Shown here: piece after piece, positions 38,101 through 50,757 of the stretch
Numbering within the stretch: the first letter of the stretch is position 1
Layout of the letters: every line of letters starts with the position of its first letter
NCBI GenBank assembly: GCA_003864495.1
Contig: ML133383.1
Location: 4,614,898 to 4,678,897 of the forward strand
Direction: 5' to 3'
Source: Nemopilema nomurai
Taxonomy: Eukaryota; Cnidaria; Scyphozoa; Rhizostomeae; Rhizostomatidae
Length of the DNA stretch: 64,000 bases
Notes under the pieces: generated by a model
The model's database searches: none
What the model saw: only the letters and a program-made list of their open reading frames with translations
What the model was told of the DNA's origin: nothing
Made by a program: the position numbers and the translations under genes

Positions 38101-38869
38101 CATGGTACTCTCCTTTTAAATGCGCCAGCCATATCTTAAGAGAGAAGAGGTACGAAATTATTAGAGCTTCAATCAAAAGAAGAAAATCTTTCTTAGAATA
38201 AGTTGAATTTATGAGACATTTACGGGGTCAAGGAGTTGAAGGTTTTGTTTCGCCTCTCTGTGTTCACAATAAGTGTGTACTCATAATGTCACTCGTAATG
38301 TCACTGGCTTTCACAGCTTAAGATTGACACTTTCGCCTTCATTTCAAAACTGTGTGAATCTATGTTTTTACATATTCCGTTACAAAAAATGCTTTTCCAT
38401 TCAATATCCAATAATATGACTTAACAGCATGTATTTCTTTATAAAATCAAGGAAGGTGATCTCAAGTCAAAGAAATTAAACAAAGACAAGGCTAAATAAA
38501 CCAAAATTATATTAAAAGGTGCCAAAATCTGATACGTACTTTGCTTCAACAAAAACCAGAAAAAACTGCGTTTATCAACGTCCAAATACCCTAGCCCAAG
38601 AGAAGATTAAAGAGGTGAGGACTAATAAAGCACGAGATACTTGCAACTTTATTAATGTTAGGGGCCTAGAAAGAATACAACGAAACAAATTGCTTGGCTA
38701 CTTACCACCTCTCTCAGGTTAGAAGATGTTGTAAATCGTCCTGAAAAGCCTCAGCACACCTTCCAAACCGTCGTCCTGAATTCCCAACTACGCTCAAATG
38801 GAAGAAAGGAAACGCTTAGCCACGGAAGACAGAGGAAGCATAACGCAAATAAAATATAGCCACTAAAAC

Positions 38870-41600
38870 TAGGTGTAGTCGCTCCTAATCATTGGTTGCT
38901 TTGTAAAAATCACATTACCCTTGGTTATCTCGTTCGAGATACACCTTATTCAATGCTTCTGCGTATGTAGCCAATAGGCAGAGGTCATACTAGAGCGTTG
39001 AACGGAGGACTGTCATCACAAATAACACAATAACCTAAGGCACCTTAAACGACGTTTCTCATCACCCCTATGCCCCATTTCAAGGTGATGAATGGTGATG
39101 GAACACCGTCATGCGAAACAGGTAGAAAACGAACTACCTAAATCACAATTTACAATTACTTTGATCATTAATTAAATTATGACTAAAATTACCATTACTT
39201 TATTTGTAGACGTTCCAAATTATTGGTTAAATTGTAAAATTAGTGCCCGTGAATATCCCTAGACCTCGTCGAGATACGCCTATTCAATGCTCCTGCGCAG
39301 ATAACCAATAAGCTGTGGTCATACTAAAGCGTTGAACGGGTAACTGTGATCACAAGTAACACAAGAACCTAAGGCACCTGAAACGACGTTTCTCATCGCC
39401 CCTATGCCCCACTTTAAGGAAGAATTGTGTAGAGCACCGTCATGCGAAACAGGTAGAAAACGAACTACCTAAATTACCATTTACGTTAATTACGTTAGTT
39501 ACGTTACTTTAATCAATTTAATTGCGTTATTTGTAGTCGTTCCAAATTATTGGTTAAATTGCAAAATTAGTCCCCGTGAATATCCCTAGACCTCGTCGAG
39601 ATACGCCTATTCAATGCTCTTGCGTAGATAACCAATAAGCTGTGGTCATACTAAAGCGTTGAACGGGTAACTGTGATCAAAAATAACACAACAACCTAAG
39701 GCACCTGAAACGACGTTTCTCATCGCCCCTATGCCCCACTTCAAGGCGATGAATGGTGATAGGACACCGTCATACGAAACAGGTAGGAAACAAACTACCC
39801 AAGTTACAACTCATACATATAACTATCACACATGTAGCTGCTCCAAATTATTGGTTTATTGGCAAAAACTATCCCACTTTGTATCGCATAACCGTCCTAC
39901 GATACCTATTCAATGTTCTTGTGTATTGACCGAGGGGCCATATTCGGTACTAAACAATGAACTGGGGATTGTGATTACAAAAACACAATAACCTAAGGCA
40001 CCTGAAACGACGTTTCTCATCGCCCCTATGCCCCACTTCGAGGCGATGAATGGTGATGGAACACCGTCATACGAAACAGGTAGGAAACAAACTACCCAAG
40101 TAACTACATATACACATCACTATGACACATGTAGCTGCTCCAAATTATTAGTTTATTGGCAAAAACTATCCCACTTTGTATCGCATAACCGTCCTACGAT
40201 ACCTATTGAATGTTCTTGTGTATTGACCGAGGGGCCATATTCGGTACTAAACAATGAACTGGGGATTGTGATTTCAAAAACACAGTAACCTAAGGCACCT
40301 GAAACGACGTTTCTCATCGCCCCTATGCCCCACTTCGAGGCGATGAATGGTGATAGGACACCGTCATACGAAACAGGTAGGAAACAAACTACCCAAGTTA
40401 CAACTCATACATATAACTATCACACATGTAGCTGCTCCAAATTATTGGTTTATTGGCAAAAACTATCTCACTTTGTATCGCATAACCGTCCTACGATACC
40501 TGTTCAATGTTCTTGTGTATTGACCGAGTGGCCATAGTCGGTACTAAACAATGAACTAGGGATTGTAATTACAAAAACACAATAACCTAAGGCACCTGAA
40601 ACGACGTTTCTCATCGCCCCTATGCCCCACTTCAAGGCGATGAATGGTGATAGGACACCGTCATACGAAACAGGTAGGAAACAAACTACCCAAGTAACTA
40701 CATATACACATCACTATGACACATGTAGCTGCTCCAAATTATTGGTTTATTGGCAAAAACTATCCCACTTTGTATCGCATAACCGTCCTACGATACCTAT
40801 TGAATGTTCTTGTGTATTGACCGAGGGGCCATATTCGGTACTAAACAATGAACTGGGGATAGTGATTTCAAAAACACAGTAACCTAAGGCACCTGAAACG
40901 ACGTTTCTCATCGCCCCTATGCCCCACTTCAAGGCGATGAATGGTGATGGAACACCGTCATACGAAACAGGTAGGAAACAAACTACCCAAGTTACTACTC
41001 ATACATATCACTATCACACATGTAGCTGCTCCAAATTATTGGTTTATTGGCAAAAACTATCCCACTTTGTATCGCATAACCGTCCTACGATACCTATTCA
41101 ATGTTCTTGTGTATTGACCGAGGGGCCATGGTCGGTACTAAACAATGAACTGGGGATTGTGATTACAAAAACACAATAACCTAAGGCACCTGAAACGACG
41201 TTTCTCATCGCCCCTATGCCCCACTTCGAGGCGATGAATGGTGATGGAACACCGTCATACGAAACAGGTAGGAAACAAACTACCCAAGTTACTACTCATA
41301 CATATCACTATCACACATGTAGCTGCTCCAAATTATTGGTTTATTGGCAAAAACTATCCCACTTTGTATCGCATAACCGTCCTACGATACCTATTCAATG
41401 TTCTTGTGTATTGACCGAGGGGACATGGTCGGTACTAAACAATGAACGTAGGATTGTGATTACAAAAACACAATAACCTAAGGCACCTGAAACGACGTTT
41501 CTCATTGCCCCTATGCCCCACTTCAAGGCGATGAATGGTGATGGAACACCGTCATACGAAACAGGTAGGAAACAAACTACCCAAGTTACAACTCATAATA
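38870..41600. repeat. Satellite array, copy C (9 monomer starts)
   Basis: Marker positions 39,034, 39,368, 39,694, 39,992, 40,289, 40,585, 40,883, 41,180 and 41,477; spacings 334, 326, 298, 297, 296, 298, 297, 297. From their diagnostic variants, the six monomers whose frames start at 39,731-41,216 read as types a-b-a-b-c-c. Type a has CATATAACTATCACAC, type b has CATATACACATCACTATGAC, type c has CATATCACTATCACAC. This makes a short higher-order repeat of about 594 bp. Confidence 0.92.
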
Positions 41601-41736
41601 AGCAAAAAAACCAAATAAAATAAAAGCGCGCTAAGTGAGTAAAACTACTCACTGTTTTTTCCGGATGAAATTTTTTTCGAAAATTGTCCATTTCCATTCC
41701 TTGGAGTCCATCATCTCCATTCACCAACTAAAACCG

Positions 41737-41820
41737 GAAGAACAGTTTGATTAGGATCGATAAGAGAGATGGTATATAGAAGAACAGGTTGATTAAGATC
41801 GATAAGAGAGATGGTATATA
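41737..41820. repeat. 42-bp tandem pair, copy C
   Basis: Same pair as at 4,705-4,788. Confidence 0.85.
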
Positions 41821-43335
41821 GGTGAACTATTTTCTGCTTTCTGTTTTTCTGATTTATTTGTTTATGTACATCATTAGACTTGCCGAGATGCCTTTTTACT
41901 GTGTTCAGACAGGACGGGCAATTGTCAGTACTTATCACTGAACAGTGAACCATAATTTCAAACAGGACAAGAACTTAGCCAGCCTGAAACTGTGCTAATC
42001 ATCGCCCTTTTCCCTTCGGAACAATGAATCGTGTGATATTGCTGGCCCAGTCAAGTCATTTGTAAATAACAAAGCCTTTCAACTCTTCGAGCCAACTTTT
42101 GCAATTGTCTCTTAATTTGGTGAGTGCTGGGGGCTTTCCCGAGTGTTTTCGGTAAACAGGCCGTTAAATTTCTTTCTTGCTAATTTGCCTTTTTTTGTCC
42201 ATTGCCCTTGGTGGCCCAAATCATTATTTGGCTTGTTACATTTTGTTGGTACCACTCACGTTCTATGGAGAGAACTGTCGCTTACATTTGTGCTGGTAGT
42301 CACAGCCTTACTCTTCACTTTTCTCAGTGGAGGGCAACGTTTAAAGCTTTGCAGTGATTACCTTGGCAAGCAAAGTGGTGAAGGACAGGTATTAACTTCA
42401 ATTACTTTGATGGATATCCTCTGAGATGTCTCCCCTCTTTGGCATAATAACATAATTTCCCCTCTCGAGATCTCAACATTCTGTCTAATTACATTCCCAA
42501 AGTATTTCAATATGGCAATAGTGGATGCAGTTTGCATAATCGACATTCTCAATGTGTGGTCTACGTTTCTGGAATAAAGAATGAGATCAGAAGACACTGC
42601 GTTGACAACCTGAGGCTAAAAACACAATCCTTGCCTTCCATGACTTTATACCTATAGCTGCTTTCACAAAACACAGTGACATAGGTTTATATCCTACTAG
42701 ATGGTATAATTAGATTTGAATATTTGCAGGTGTTGTATATAGGGTTGACATACACTCCTCGATGCTTGTTACTGAAAATACCTCAGCGACTCAACTAAAC
42801 AACAAAAACCGAAGACGACGACGAAGACAACGGTAGAAGATGAAGTTGATCCCTCTGCATTACAAACTAAAGGTACCATTTCAGAATGATTTGAGGCTTT
42901 TCAATAATTTTACTCTCTTTCAATGGCTAGAGTTTGCCAATAAGTAAATACATCCCTTGATTTATATTGCACCTTAATGCATCATAGTTAAAATTAGCTA
43001 AGCAACTACTTGCTACCTATTGTGACCAAGGAGAGCGTACAGGCCCCATTCATTTACGAACAATTTGAGTGAACCACTCTTCCTTTGCCAAAAAGATTCA
43101 CAGACAAAACATCCCCAGATGACAGAAAACTCCAGGTTTTTTAGACTAAATTTTTATGTTTCACAACTGAGTACCACACCCTCAGCTTGTTTTAATTTGC
43201 TATTAACCTTCTTTCCAGTTTTAAGGCTAGAGTTCTTGTAAATCTTTTCTTATGAAACTGTCCTTTTTAAAAAAGTGTGATAAATCTCTATGTGCAGCAT
43301 AATCATAAATTTTGTTTCGTTGTCTCTCTCCCTAG
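41821..43335. other. Mostly featureless, copy C
   Basis: Counterpart of 4,789-6,295. The plus-strand frame with the hydrophobic segment is longest here (42,143-42,424, 93 codons), because small indels upstream keep it open. Confidence 0.35.
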
Positions 43336-43482
43336 CCTACAGGCCATTCGTCGGAGGCCTCGTTATATTTGGGAAGCTTGATGATGCTTGGCATTCATCG
43401 CGCACGTGAAAATACACTGGATATGGATTCAGTTGTCAGTATGTTTGAAGCGAAGTGTCCCAATTGTAGGATTGCCCTCTGA
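43336..43482 (+). other. Exon-like 147-bp open frame, copy C
   Basis: Counterpart of 6,296-6,442 with one Pro-to-His change near the start and otherwise synonymous or no differences. About 30 bp downstream, copy C has a deletion of about 470 bp relative to A and B. Confidence 0.3.
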
Positions 43483-46400
43483 TGAATCGTTCCAGCATAA
43501 AACTTAAGCTCGTATACCAACTAGTATGTGTTTGTTGGTTGGAACATTTTAGCCTTACTGTAACTGGATGTAACAGAGTAAATGTGCATGTAAAAGAAAA
43601 TACACTCTTCAATCATATCCTTTTATGTATGAGCCTTCAATTAAGTGCCAGTTGCACATACAATCATTCAAATCAAACCCTGCAAGACTTATTGTTTATG
43701 TCCACTTAACTAAGTGTATCTAAATAGAATCATAAAAGTATCATTAGGTAGCAGATACCAGCAGAAAAAACACTGATGAAATATCAAATTCCATTGTATT
43801 TGTCAAATTTTATTCAAACTCTTGATTTAGTTTGACTTAAATTTTATTTGAACAATTAGGCTACAAATTAAGCTAGTCAAATTAAGCTACAATTAAGATA
43901 TGACTGATTATCATGGTTTTCTAGACATACAAAGTTTAAATGCCAATCTCCATCTTGATGAATACTTCCATGTTTTTGAACAAAAAACACTTAAACTGCA
44001 AAGTAGGCAGTAAAACCAATTTGTGCAGTATAGTGCTTACATTAATTGCCCGTTCAATGCTCAATAGATCAAAAAAGTTTGAAAGCTCTGTCTTTCCATT
44101 AAACTGATGCTCTATCATCTCTACTGATTTCAGGTAAGAATTGTTCAAGGAGCCCACTACCAAGTTAAGTAAGTTCAGGATTGAAAAGATATTTTACTTC
44201 ACAGAGTGCTACTACATCATTCCAATTTATGAACAAGCAAAAAATAGCAAAATGGAACCAATGATCCAAATAGCAAAATGAGACAATTTGTGTGTCTGTA
44301 ACATGGCAAAGATATACTGTGTCAATTTGACAGTCCATGTAAGAACTGTCAAAAATATTAATCTTTAGTATTTGACTAAATGAAATATGAAACCTAGCAT
44401 CACCTTATAAAACCAGTGTATGCTGAAAAAATTCACGGTTTAATCAAGTCCAGTGGACAATTAACTAATGCTTCAAACTCCCAAATTGGAAGAAAAAAGT
44501 TCACAAATCTTCAATGAGCATTTGAAACAGACAAGAGATCTCTAACAGTTTAATTTATGAAGGAGGATCTACAGGAGACCTTATAGTTTTCACCCAGAAA
44601 AAATCTTAAGCCTTGTTGCATCAATAGGCTGAATGATCATAACTGTGTAGTAAAGAAAGAATGCTACAAAGAAACATATTAGAATAGCAAACAACAAGGG
44701 ATCATTTGCAGATGTGTGAGCACAGTTTTAATTATTAGTGGCTTTCAAAAAAGTAGAGCACCCCTTTGCCTGATGCTTTTTTCCGGGAATCAGTATTCTC
44801 CACAAAAATGTACAAAAACATAACAGTATTTGAAAAGCAAACTTGTTATACCTCATATATACCTCATAACCCTAGTTTATCTTCACTAAATTGGAAGAAA
44901 AGCAAACACCGAGAACTTTCATTTAAAATATGCATGGATCATATTTTATATAGGCAATATGGATAGTAGAAGTAGTTTTTAATTTACATATGTCTTTTAA
45001 TTGAACAACTTGAATAGATAGGAGCTCTGTAAGTGAGCGAAGTATTGTACCCCGATGTTTACGCCTTCCAATTGGATTTAATGCAAGTATTTAACTTTTC
45101 GACACTTTTTACATTTGGGTAGAATGAATGAACATATCAAAGGTCAAGGTGAATTCTCGCGACTTAGCAACTGGTGAGGCTACTCCGTTCCCTTGAACAA
45201 CAAAATGACGGGAAGCTTTCGAGAAAGACTGGATCGAGCATCCTATTGTTTCCTCGCTTATGACAAATTGCTGTCAGCCAATAAACTGGCTCGAGCACTT
45301 TGTTATTGTATTTTGGCGGGAAAATTCAAGCATTCGTAGCCGGGAACGCAACACGAAGCCGAGTCACTGTCTGTATTTGAGAAATGGCGGGCAGGCACGT
45401 GAAACTTAGATCACGAATCAAGATGTTCTGATATTGTAATTTCTTCAAATGATCATCTATAAACGTCATTTTTTCGTTTAGAATGCTATCACAATGTTAG
45501 AAAAAATAAAGAAAGCTACTTAAATTATTCCTCATAAATCTCAGAGAGGTTTTCCTACTTTTCCTTCAAAATATTTCGATACAGAATTTAATGGTAAAAT
45601 CAATGATTTTCAACAATGTCTCTTACTACAACCAGTTCTTGAAAAATTTCAAAATTTGCAGAGCGAGGCGAGTGTTTAGGCGGCCACAGAAGAATTGACT
45701 TCCTCGCCGTAACAGCTGTACTACCCCTATACTCAAACCCGATTTCACTGGTAATAACAATACTGAGAGCAAAGTTATGTATAAAAATTGGAAAACACAC
45801 TTACTAGCAACCATGTTATTCGTCGAATTTCATTCTGTTCTGCATCCTAGAGAATTGTCATCAAAATGATGCGGAGGCTCCGGCGTGGACGAAGGTATAT
45901 TATAACGGACTTATGCAATGGCCTCTCTTTGAACTCGAGGTATAAAAGGGCGCGAAACTGAACTGAATAGCTCACGTGTCACTTTTGCATTGCTTATCAA
46001 AATCACCAGAATTGCATTACCAGGGCAATTTTTAACATACTGAATCAGGGCTCGATCCCGCATTATCAGAAAGTGTGGAGGGGGGCATAGATGCCACTTT
46101 TTTTAAAAGTGCGTGAAGTGTATATTGCTTGTCGAATACCCTAAAGCAACAGGGGCTCTGGGATCTGCAAGCCCCCCAGGAAGTCAAGGGCAGGACCCTG
46201 TCAGGAAATGGAAGCTCAGGGAACGAAGCTCCCTAAAGCTCCTGGTATTTTGCCATTTATGAGGCCAGAGGCCTTAAAGTGGTTTAGAATCCTTAAATTT
46301 GTGTCAAAGAGACTTTTTCAGCCTAAGAAAAATACAAGGAATACTACTGTTTGAATGTCCAAGGCATTAGCGGACAATGAGAGTCAACAGAATTGGCTCA

Positions 46401-47940
46401 TATGCCATTCCGTTTTAGGTTTATAAGAAGAATTAGCAAGCCAAGCCCCAGCACATCTGCTAGCGACAAGACTGCATAAAATCGGGCGAAGAAAACACGA
46501 ATAAAATTTATATCATCTACTGTTTACTTTAAGACTTTTCAACAAAACAAAAATATAAACACCAGCATGCATTTAACAAGAAAGCCACGAGTACAACAAT
46601 AAAAATGTCAGTACAATATTAAATCAATCGCATCCAAGGGTGTATACGAAGAGCATTCTCCTGACATGCCTTGATGGATAAATATATATTATTTTCTCAA
46701 AATATAAACTTTATATCTCCACAGAAGAAATTCTTGACATAGCGGAGACCAGAATTTGCTCATTCCACTGTTGCGCTTGTTGCAGGGATGATGAGAAGGA
46801 TACTCAGAATCACCAATACGTTTGTAAAGGGCAAATGAAGTTTGTCATGGTCGAAAGATTTTATCCTATTGAAGTCCAGGGAAGATTGTGTAGTATAGAC
46901 AAAACTGAGTTAATGTTTGTGCTCCATTGCGTTGTAGCAGGGGAGGGCCTATCGCCAGCACCTTCAATCCATATCTTCAAGCGCCAAAGTCAGTAGAAAA
47001 AACCATTGCTCTGCTAAAACTGGGTCCGTCACTGTGATTTGTGGGGAATTACCCCAGCTGGCCCTACGAGTTCCCCCAGCACGGAAGAGAAAGATGCTAC
47101 CTTAGCCCAGAATATCGGCAATTTGTGGCCCTTAGAGATAAAAGTAACAGGTGCTTCAAAAGGTTTGTAACAAATTTGGGGGCTCAATTGATGCGATAGC
47201 AACCTCTATATCACTATATTTTTTATTCATCCACCTTGTAGCTCGATTGATTGCTCAATTTGTCAATATCTTAGTGTTTCCTTGCTTTTTCCAACCATAC
47301 TCAGGCTGAGATATTGCCTTGAAATTAATATATCCCGATATTCCTCGAGTTTTGACCCCAGTGCTGGTAGTTTTTCTTGCTATCAGCAAATAAGTGCTCA
47401 ATTTCCAGGGCATATTCTAGGACTTACGGTTGTGTCATATGTTGGAGGCAAAAGTTTAATCCCCAAAATAGTTCAGTACATATCACAATCTGAAGCGCCA
47501 ATCTGAAGAGTTCTGTGTCGTTTCCTGTGTCTTTTCTGGTAGTGTCCCCCACCACTCAAAATGCTTAAAAAATGCCCTGTGTATTACAATCATCGTGAGA
47601 ACGGTGATAACACCTGGATCCGCCCCTGACTGATTAGAACCATCTGGAAATAAAAGTAACGGCCATAGTACAATTTGACAACAGGGACCACGATGTAACA
47701 GGCAATAAGCAACCTTTGGCGATTCTAGCCTGAGGAAATTGTGTAAGAGGCGTTTCATAACGATGAAAGGTTGAGCGAGCGGCAAAAAGGTACGCACTTT
47801 TACGTTATCATGTTTTATGATTCAAATCAACTAAAAACCCCTGATTAAATCTGTACATACAATTTTTATAGCTAAATGTCCTGTGACTATTCATCAATAG
47901 CACACACGTGGAATGTGAAAGGAGAGTTAGCCTGTTGCAA
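43483..47940. other. No recognisable gene, copy C
   Basis: Counterpart of A 6,936-10,440, with the CCAAT/E2F-like block (45,278-45,324) and TATA-like site (45,941). Between 46,030 and 46,860 it holds the complete version of a segment of which A and B each kept a different part. Confidence 0.45.
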
Positions 47941-48986
47941 CTAGAGGGGGGAGGGGGTCCATCACTGAAAATCTTGGAATAGTATTGTACGGACACACTA
48001 TATTCATTGAAAAACGCCTAACTTTAAGGCGGGCGCCAAAAACCTTTTTCGAAATTTGTTATTAGTGTGCGGTATATATGAAATTTGTGACTTTAATTCC
48101 TCATAAGCAGGTCCTCTATTCACGTGATATGAACATTGCGTCAAATCAATTGCATAAAAGCAGCAATACTTGAGCTATCAATTTTCGGAGACGGCGTCAC
48201 AAAGTTGAACCCGGGAGGGCTAAGATTCATTTTTGATCCATCGCCAAAATGATTTTGGATATAGCGTTCTAGAGTGGCCAATGATGCATCTCCAGGACTA
48301 AATTTCAAAGAAATGAACACCATACCGCTCAGAATAGACAGTCCGTCGATTCTAATTGATTATCAACTTGCAGAAAGAATTTTGTAGAGGGGTCTTTAAG
48401 CTAAAATTTTGGTGATAGACGTTGGGAAATGGAAAAAAGGGTGACCGTTGACCCAAATAATAAATCTCAATGTTGTTGAATTGACTGAGAGGATTTCATA
48501 TCCTGAACATAAATGTGAATATCTCAATATTTTTAGGAAGCCATGACTGATGATTAAACATCAAATTTAAAATTCAATGGGAGTTATCGAATAAAATGAT
48601 GCAAATAAAGCACAAAAAATAGAAATCTACCTCAACAAGTTAGGAAATAGATTAAACATAATCAAGCAGTATGTAAATATTTGTTCTCCATTCATTCCAT
48701 ACTCTGTTTTAAAAAATAGATAATTCAAGCGAAAAACGATCATTCAAGACTAGCTAGCCTTGCAGTCAAGAACTCCAAACAGCTGCCCACTCTTACTCTC
48801 GACCTTCCAGTGAGAGTAACCAACCAACCTTACAACCAAGCTTACAACTGAGATACAGTGTAGCAACACCGCCTCTGCGGAGGCTGCTATATGCTATTTA
48901 GTAAGCATCGAGGATAATAACATTGTGTTTGAAAAAATTCGAATTATCTTGAAAGCAGAAAGTTATGTAGCATCGCTACATTGATC
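47941..48986. other. Single-copy flank, no recognisable gene
   Basis: Sequence after the end of duplication copy C. A minus-strand frame of 60 codons at 48,141-48,323 is open but has no family resemblance. Confidence 0.5.
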
Positions 48987-49164
48987 ATGGATAGTACTGC
49001 AGTAACTCTAGAAGAATTAAAGTTGAATCTCCCAGAAAAACTTCCTTTGAAAAACTTCAGTTTAGTGGAAATCTTTATGAACAGCGATCAAAAGTTTTTT
49101 GCTCAGCCACAATTTGCTTACCGTTTTTTCTGTGATCGTAAACAACGAGAGAATGTGATAGTGT
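48987..49164 (+). other. Candidate first exon of an unknown gene
   Basis: A frame starting ATGGATAGTACTG at 48,987 encodes an acidic then Leu-rich peptide (MDSTAVTLEELKLNLPEK and on). It runs to a consensus donor GT|GTAAGTCA at about 49,165. The start has a usable context and the codon mix looks protein-like. No second exon was found in the 1.1 kb before the Gypsy insertion and no family is recognised, so this is a weak call. Confidence 0.25.
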
Positions 49165-49165
49165 A

Positions 49166-50260
49166 AGTCACCGCTTCAATTGGCTTGTATTTGGTTGTTT
49201 CAATGGCATTAATCCATCGTAAAAGTGATAGTGTAATTGGGACCTTTGCTGTCCAAATAAATTTATTTCGGTGGGGGGCTTTAAGTCATAGTTTAGTTTT
49301 GAAAAAGCACTGGATTTTTGGGGCATATGCTGAAGTTGAGAGTTGAGAGCCTCACTTTAACAACATCCCTTTTGGAAGGATATGAAAGCTCTTATTTGAA
49401 ATATGCCTGTACTACGGGAATGGATGACCAGCAATTTTTTAGTAAGTTTTTGCTAATTCAATAAAAAGTATGGTGCACATTCAATTGGCAAAATTTTGCA
49501 AATCTCTTATTTTTCTATTGATATCTTGTGCAAGAGCACCCATGTTATTTTGATAGCAATACAACACTATGCACGTTATGTTTTCTCTATTGGGAAAGCA
49601 GGGCAAAATATCTCTTTAAAGTTGAAACAAATTATAATAATTGGAGTAAAGTTTACAGTTACCTCACTGGAATAGCAGTCTCTCTGCTGCTAATGTTTAG
49701 GCAATCAGCCGGTAGTAACTCCTCTAGGAGAAATTCTTTTGGGAGGATCGAGTCTATTTTTCCCAACAACGAAAAGGGGTTTCTCTTCTGAAGTTTTCCA
49801 TTTCAGCCGAATAAAACTCTCCGTACGAAGAATAATCGCGTGTTTCAATTAAAAGAGCGACTCCGCGTGAATTTCACTTGATTAGAGAGCCCAGGCCAAG
49901 AAAGAGGAAGTGGGTCCCTACCCTCAAAAGAGGCTGTGTGTTCACAGCGTATCTGACAGTTGCACCAAAACAATCGATTTTGATTTTCGTCCCAAAACAT
50001 ACTGTTAAAAGATGACCGCGCATCTCATGCGCCGTGGCTCGATTGTTGCTTCCTATAACTGGGACCAGCTATAATTTATGCCATTTAGATAAACAACAAG
50101 GCAGTGGCTATGTATTCAATGACGAGTAGACAATCAATTGGTGATATCCCTTCTGTTCAAATTGGTGATTTCCAGGGGCGAGACGATGAAGCTGTAACCA
50201 ACTGTAACCAAGCATCAAGCGACACTTTTGACTTGAGCGAATAATATCCCCAACAAGAGC
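49166..50260. other. No recognisable gene
   Basis: Unique DNA up to the Gypsy target site. An 87-codon frame at 49,528-49,791 looks random in composition. The last bases (about 50,237-50,264) read in frame with the hAT-like remnant beyond the retrotransposon. Confidence 0.45.
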
Positions 50261-50264
50261 AGCA

Positions 50265-50717
50265 TGTAATGTGTTTACGTTTAGCGCTGATGCAATGCTT
50301 TTATGTAGGCTCGCTGTAATTAGATATTTTAGGATTGACTGGACTGTTGACAACAGACGCTGTGGCCACAGCAACAAAACGAGATAACGCTGCTTGATTT
50401 TACGTAATGCCTTTGAAATATCTTGTAATCGTCACGGTTGTTAAGAAAACTGATTATCGTATCCAAGCATTCTATTTTGGACATGTTAACTTGACTTGTA
50501 TAAAAGGCGGTAGCTTAAGATGCAGAGACAGATGTGAGCGGGGAGCTCTGAGGCCGGTCAGAAGGGTATTTTCTGAGAACGTTGGCTTGAGTCCCGTTAC
50601 CTTATTTACATTAGTATTTAATATTACACTTTCACATTGATAACTTCAGTGTTTTATCTTCTCTATATATATTTTGTGTTACATTCCTGAAGCTACTGGG
50701 CGTGGTTGGGTGTGACA
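50265..50717 (+). repeat. 5' LTR
   Basis: 453 bp, begins TGTAATGTG and ends GTGTGACA, with the usual TG...CA ends. A TATAAAAG box lies at 50,499-50,506. The 77-codon frame inside it (50,407-50,640) recurs in the 3' LTR and is not a gene. Confidence 0.95.
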
Positions 50718-50721
50718 TAAT

Positions 50722-50740
50722 TGGTGACAGGAGTGGGATC
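50722..50740 (+). promoter_or_regulatory. Primer-binding site, tRNA-Leu-like
   Basis: TGGTGACAGGAGTGGGATC lies 4 bp after the 5' LTR. It is complementary to the 3' end of metazoan tRNA-Leu including CCA, apart from one base near the start (TGGTGTCAG... expected). It would prime minus-strand DNA synthesis. The tRNA assignment is from memory of tRNA-Leu ends. Confidence 0.7.
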
Positions 50741-50757
50741 CAGAATTTCTAGTTTAG

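Larger units (their letters stand above)
36709..47940. repeat. Tandem duplication copy C (3'-truncated)
   Basis: Third copy, more diverged than A is from B. Similarity to the unit runs to about 47,940, corresponding to about 10,440 in A, then stops, so the LINE-bearing third of the unit is missing. Relative to A and B it lacks about 470 bp near 43,515. It retains both segments that A and B have separately lost around 46,030-46,860, so it is closer to the ancestral state there. Confidence 0.88.

Noticed and set aside
50407..50640. 77-codon frame in the 5' LTR, repeated at 55,752-55,985
   Set aside because: It lies wholly inside the LTR and is duplicated with it; LTRs of this class are non-coding.
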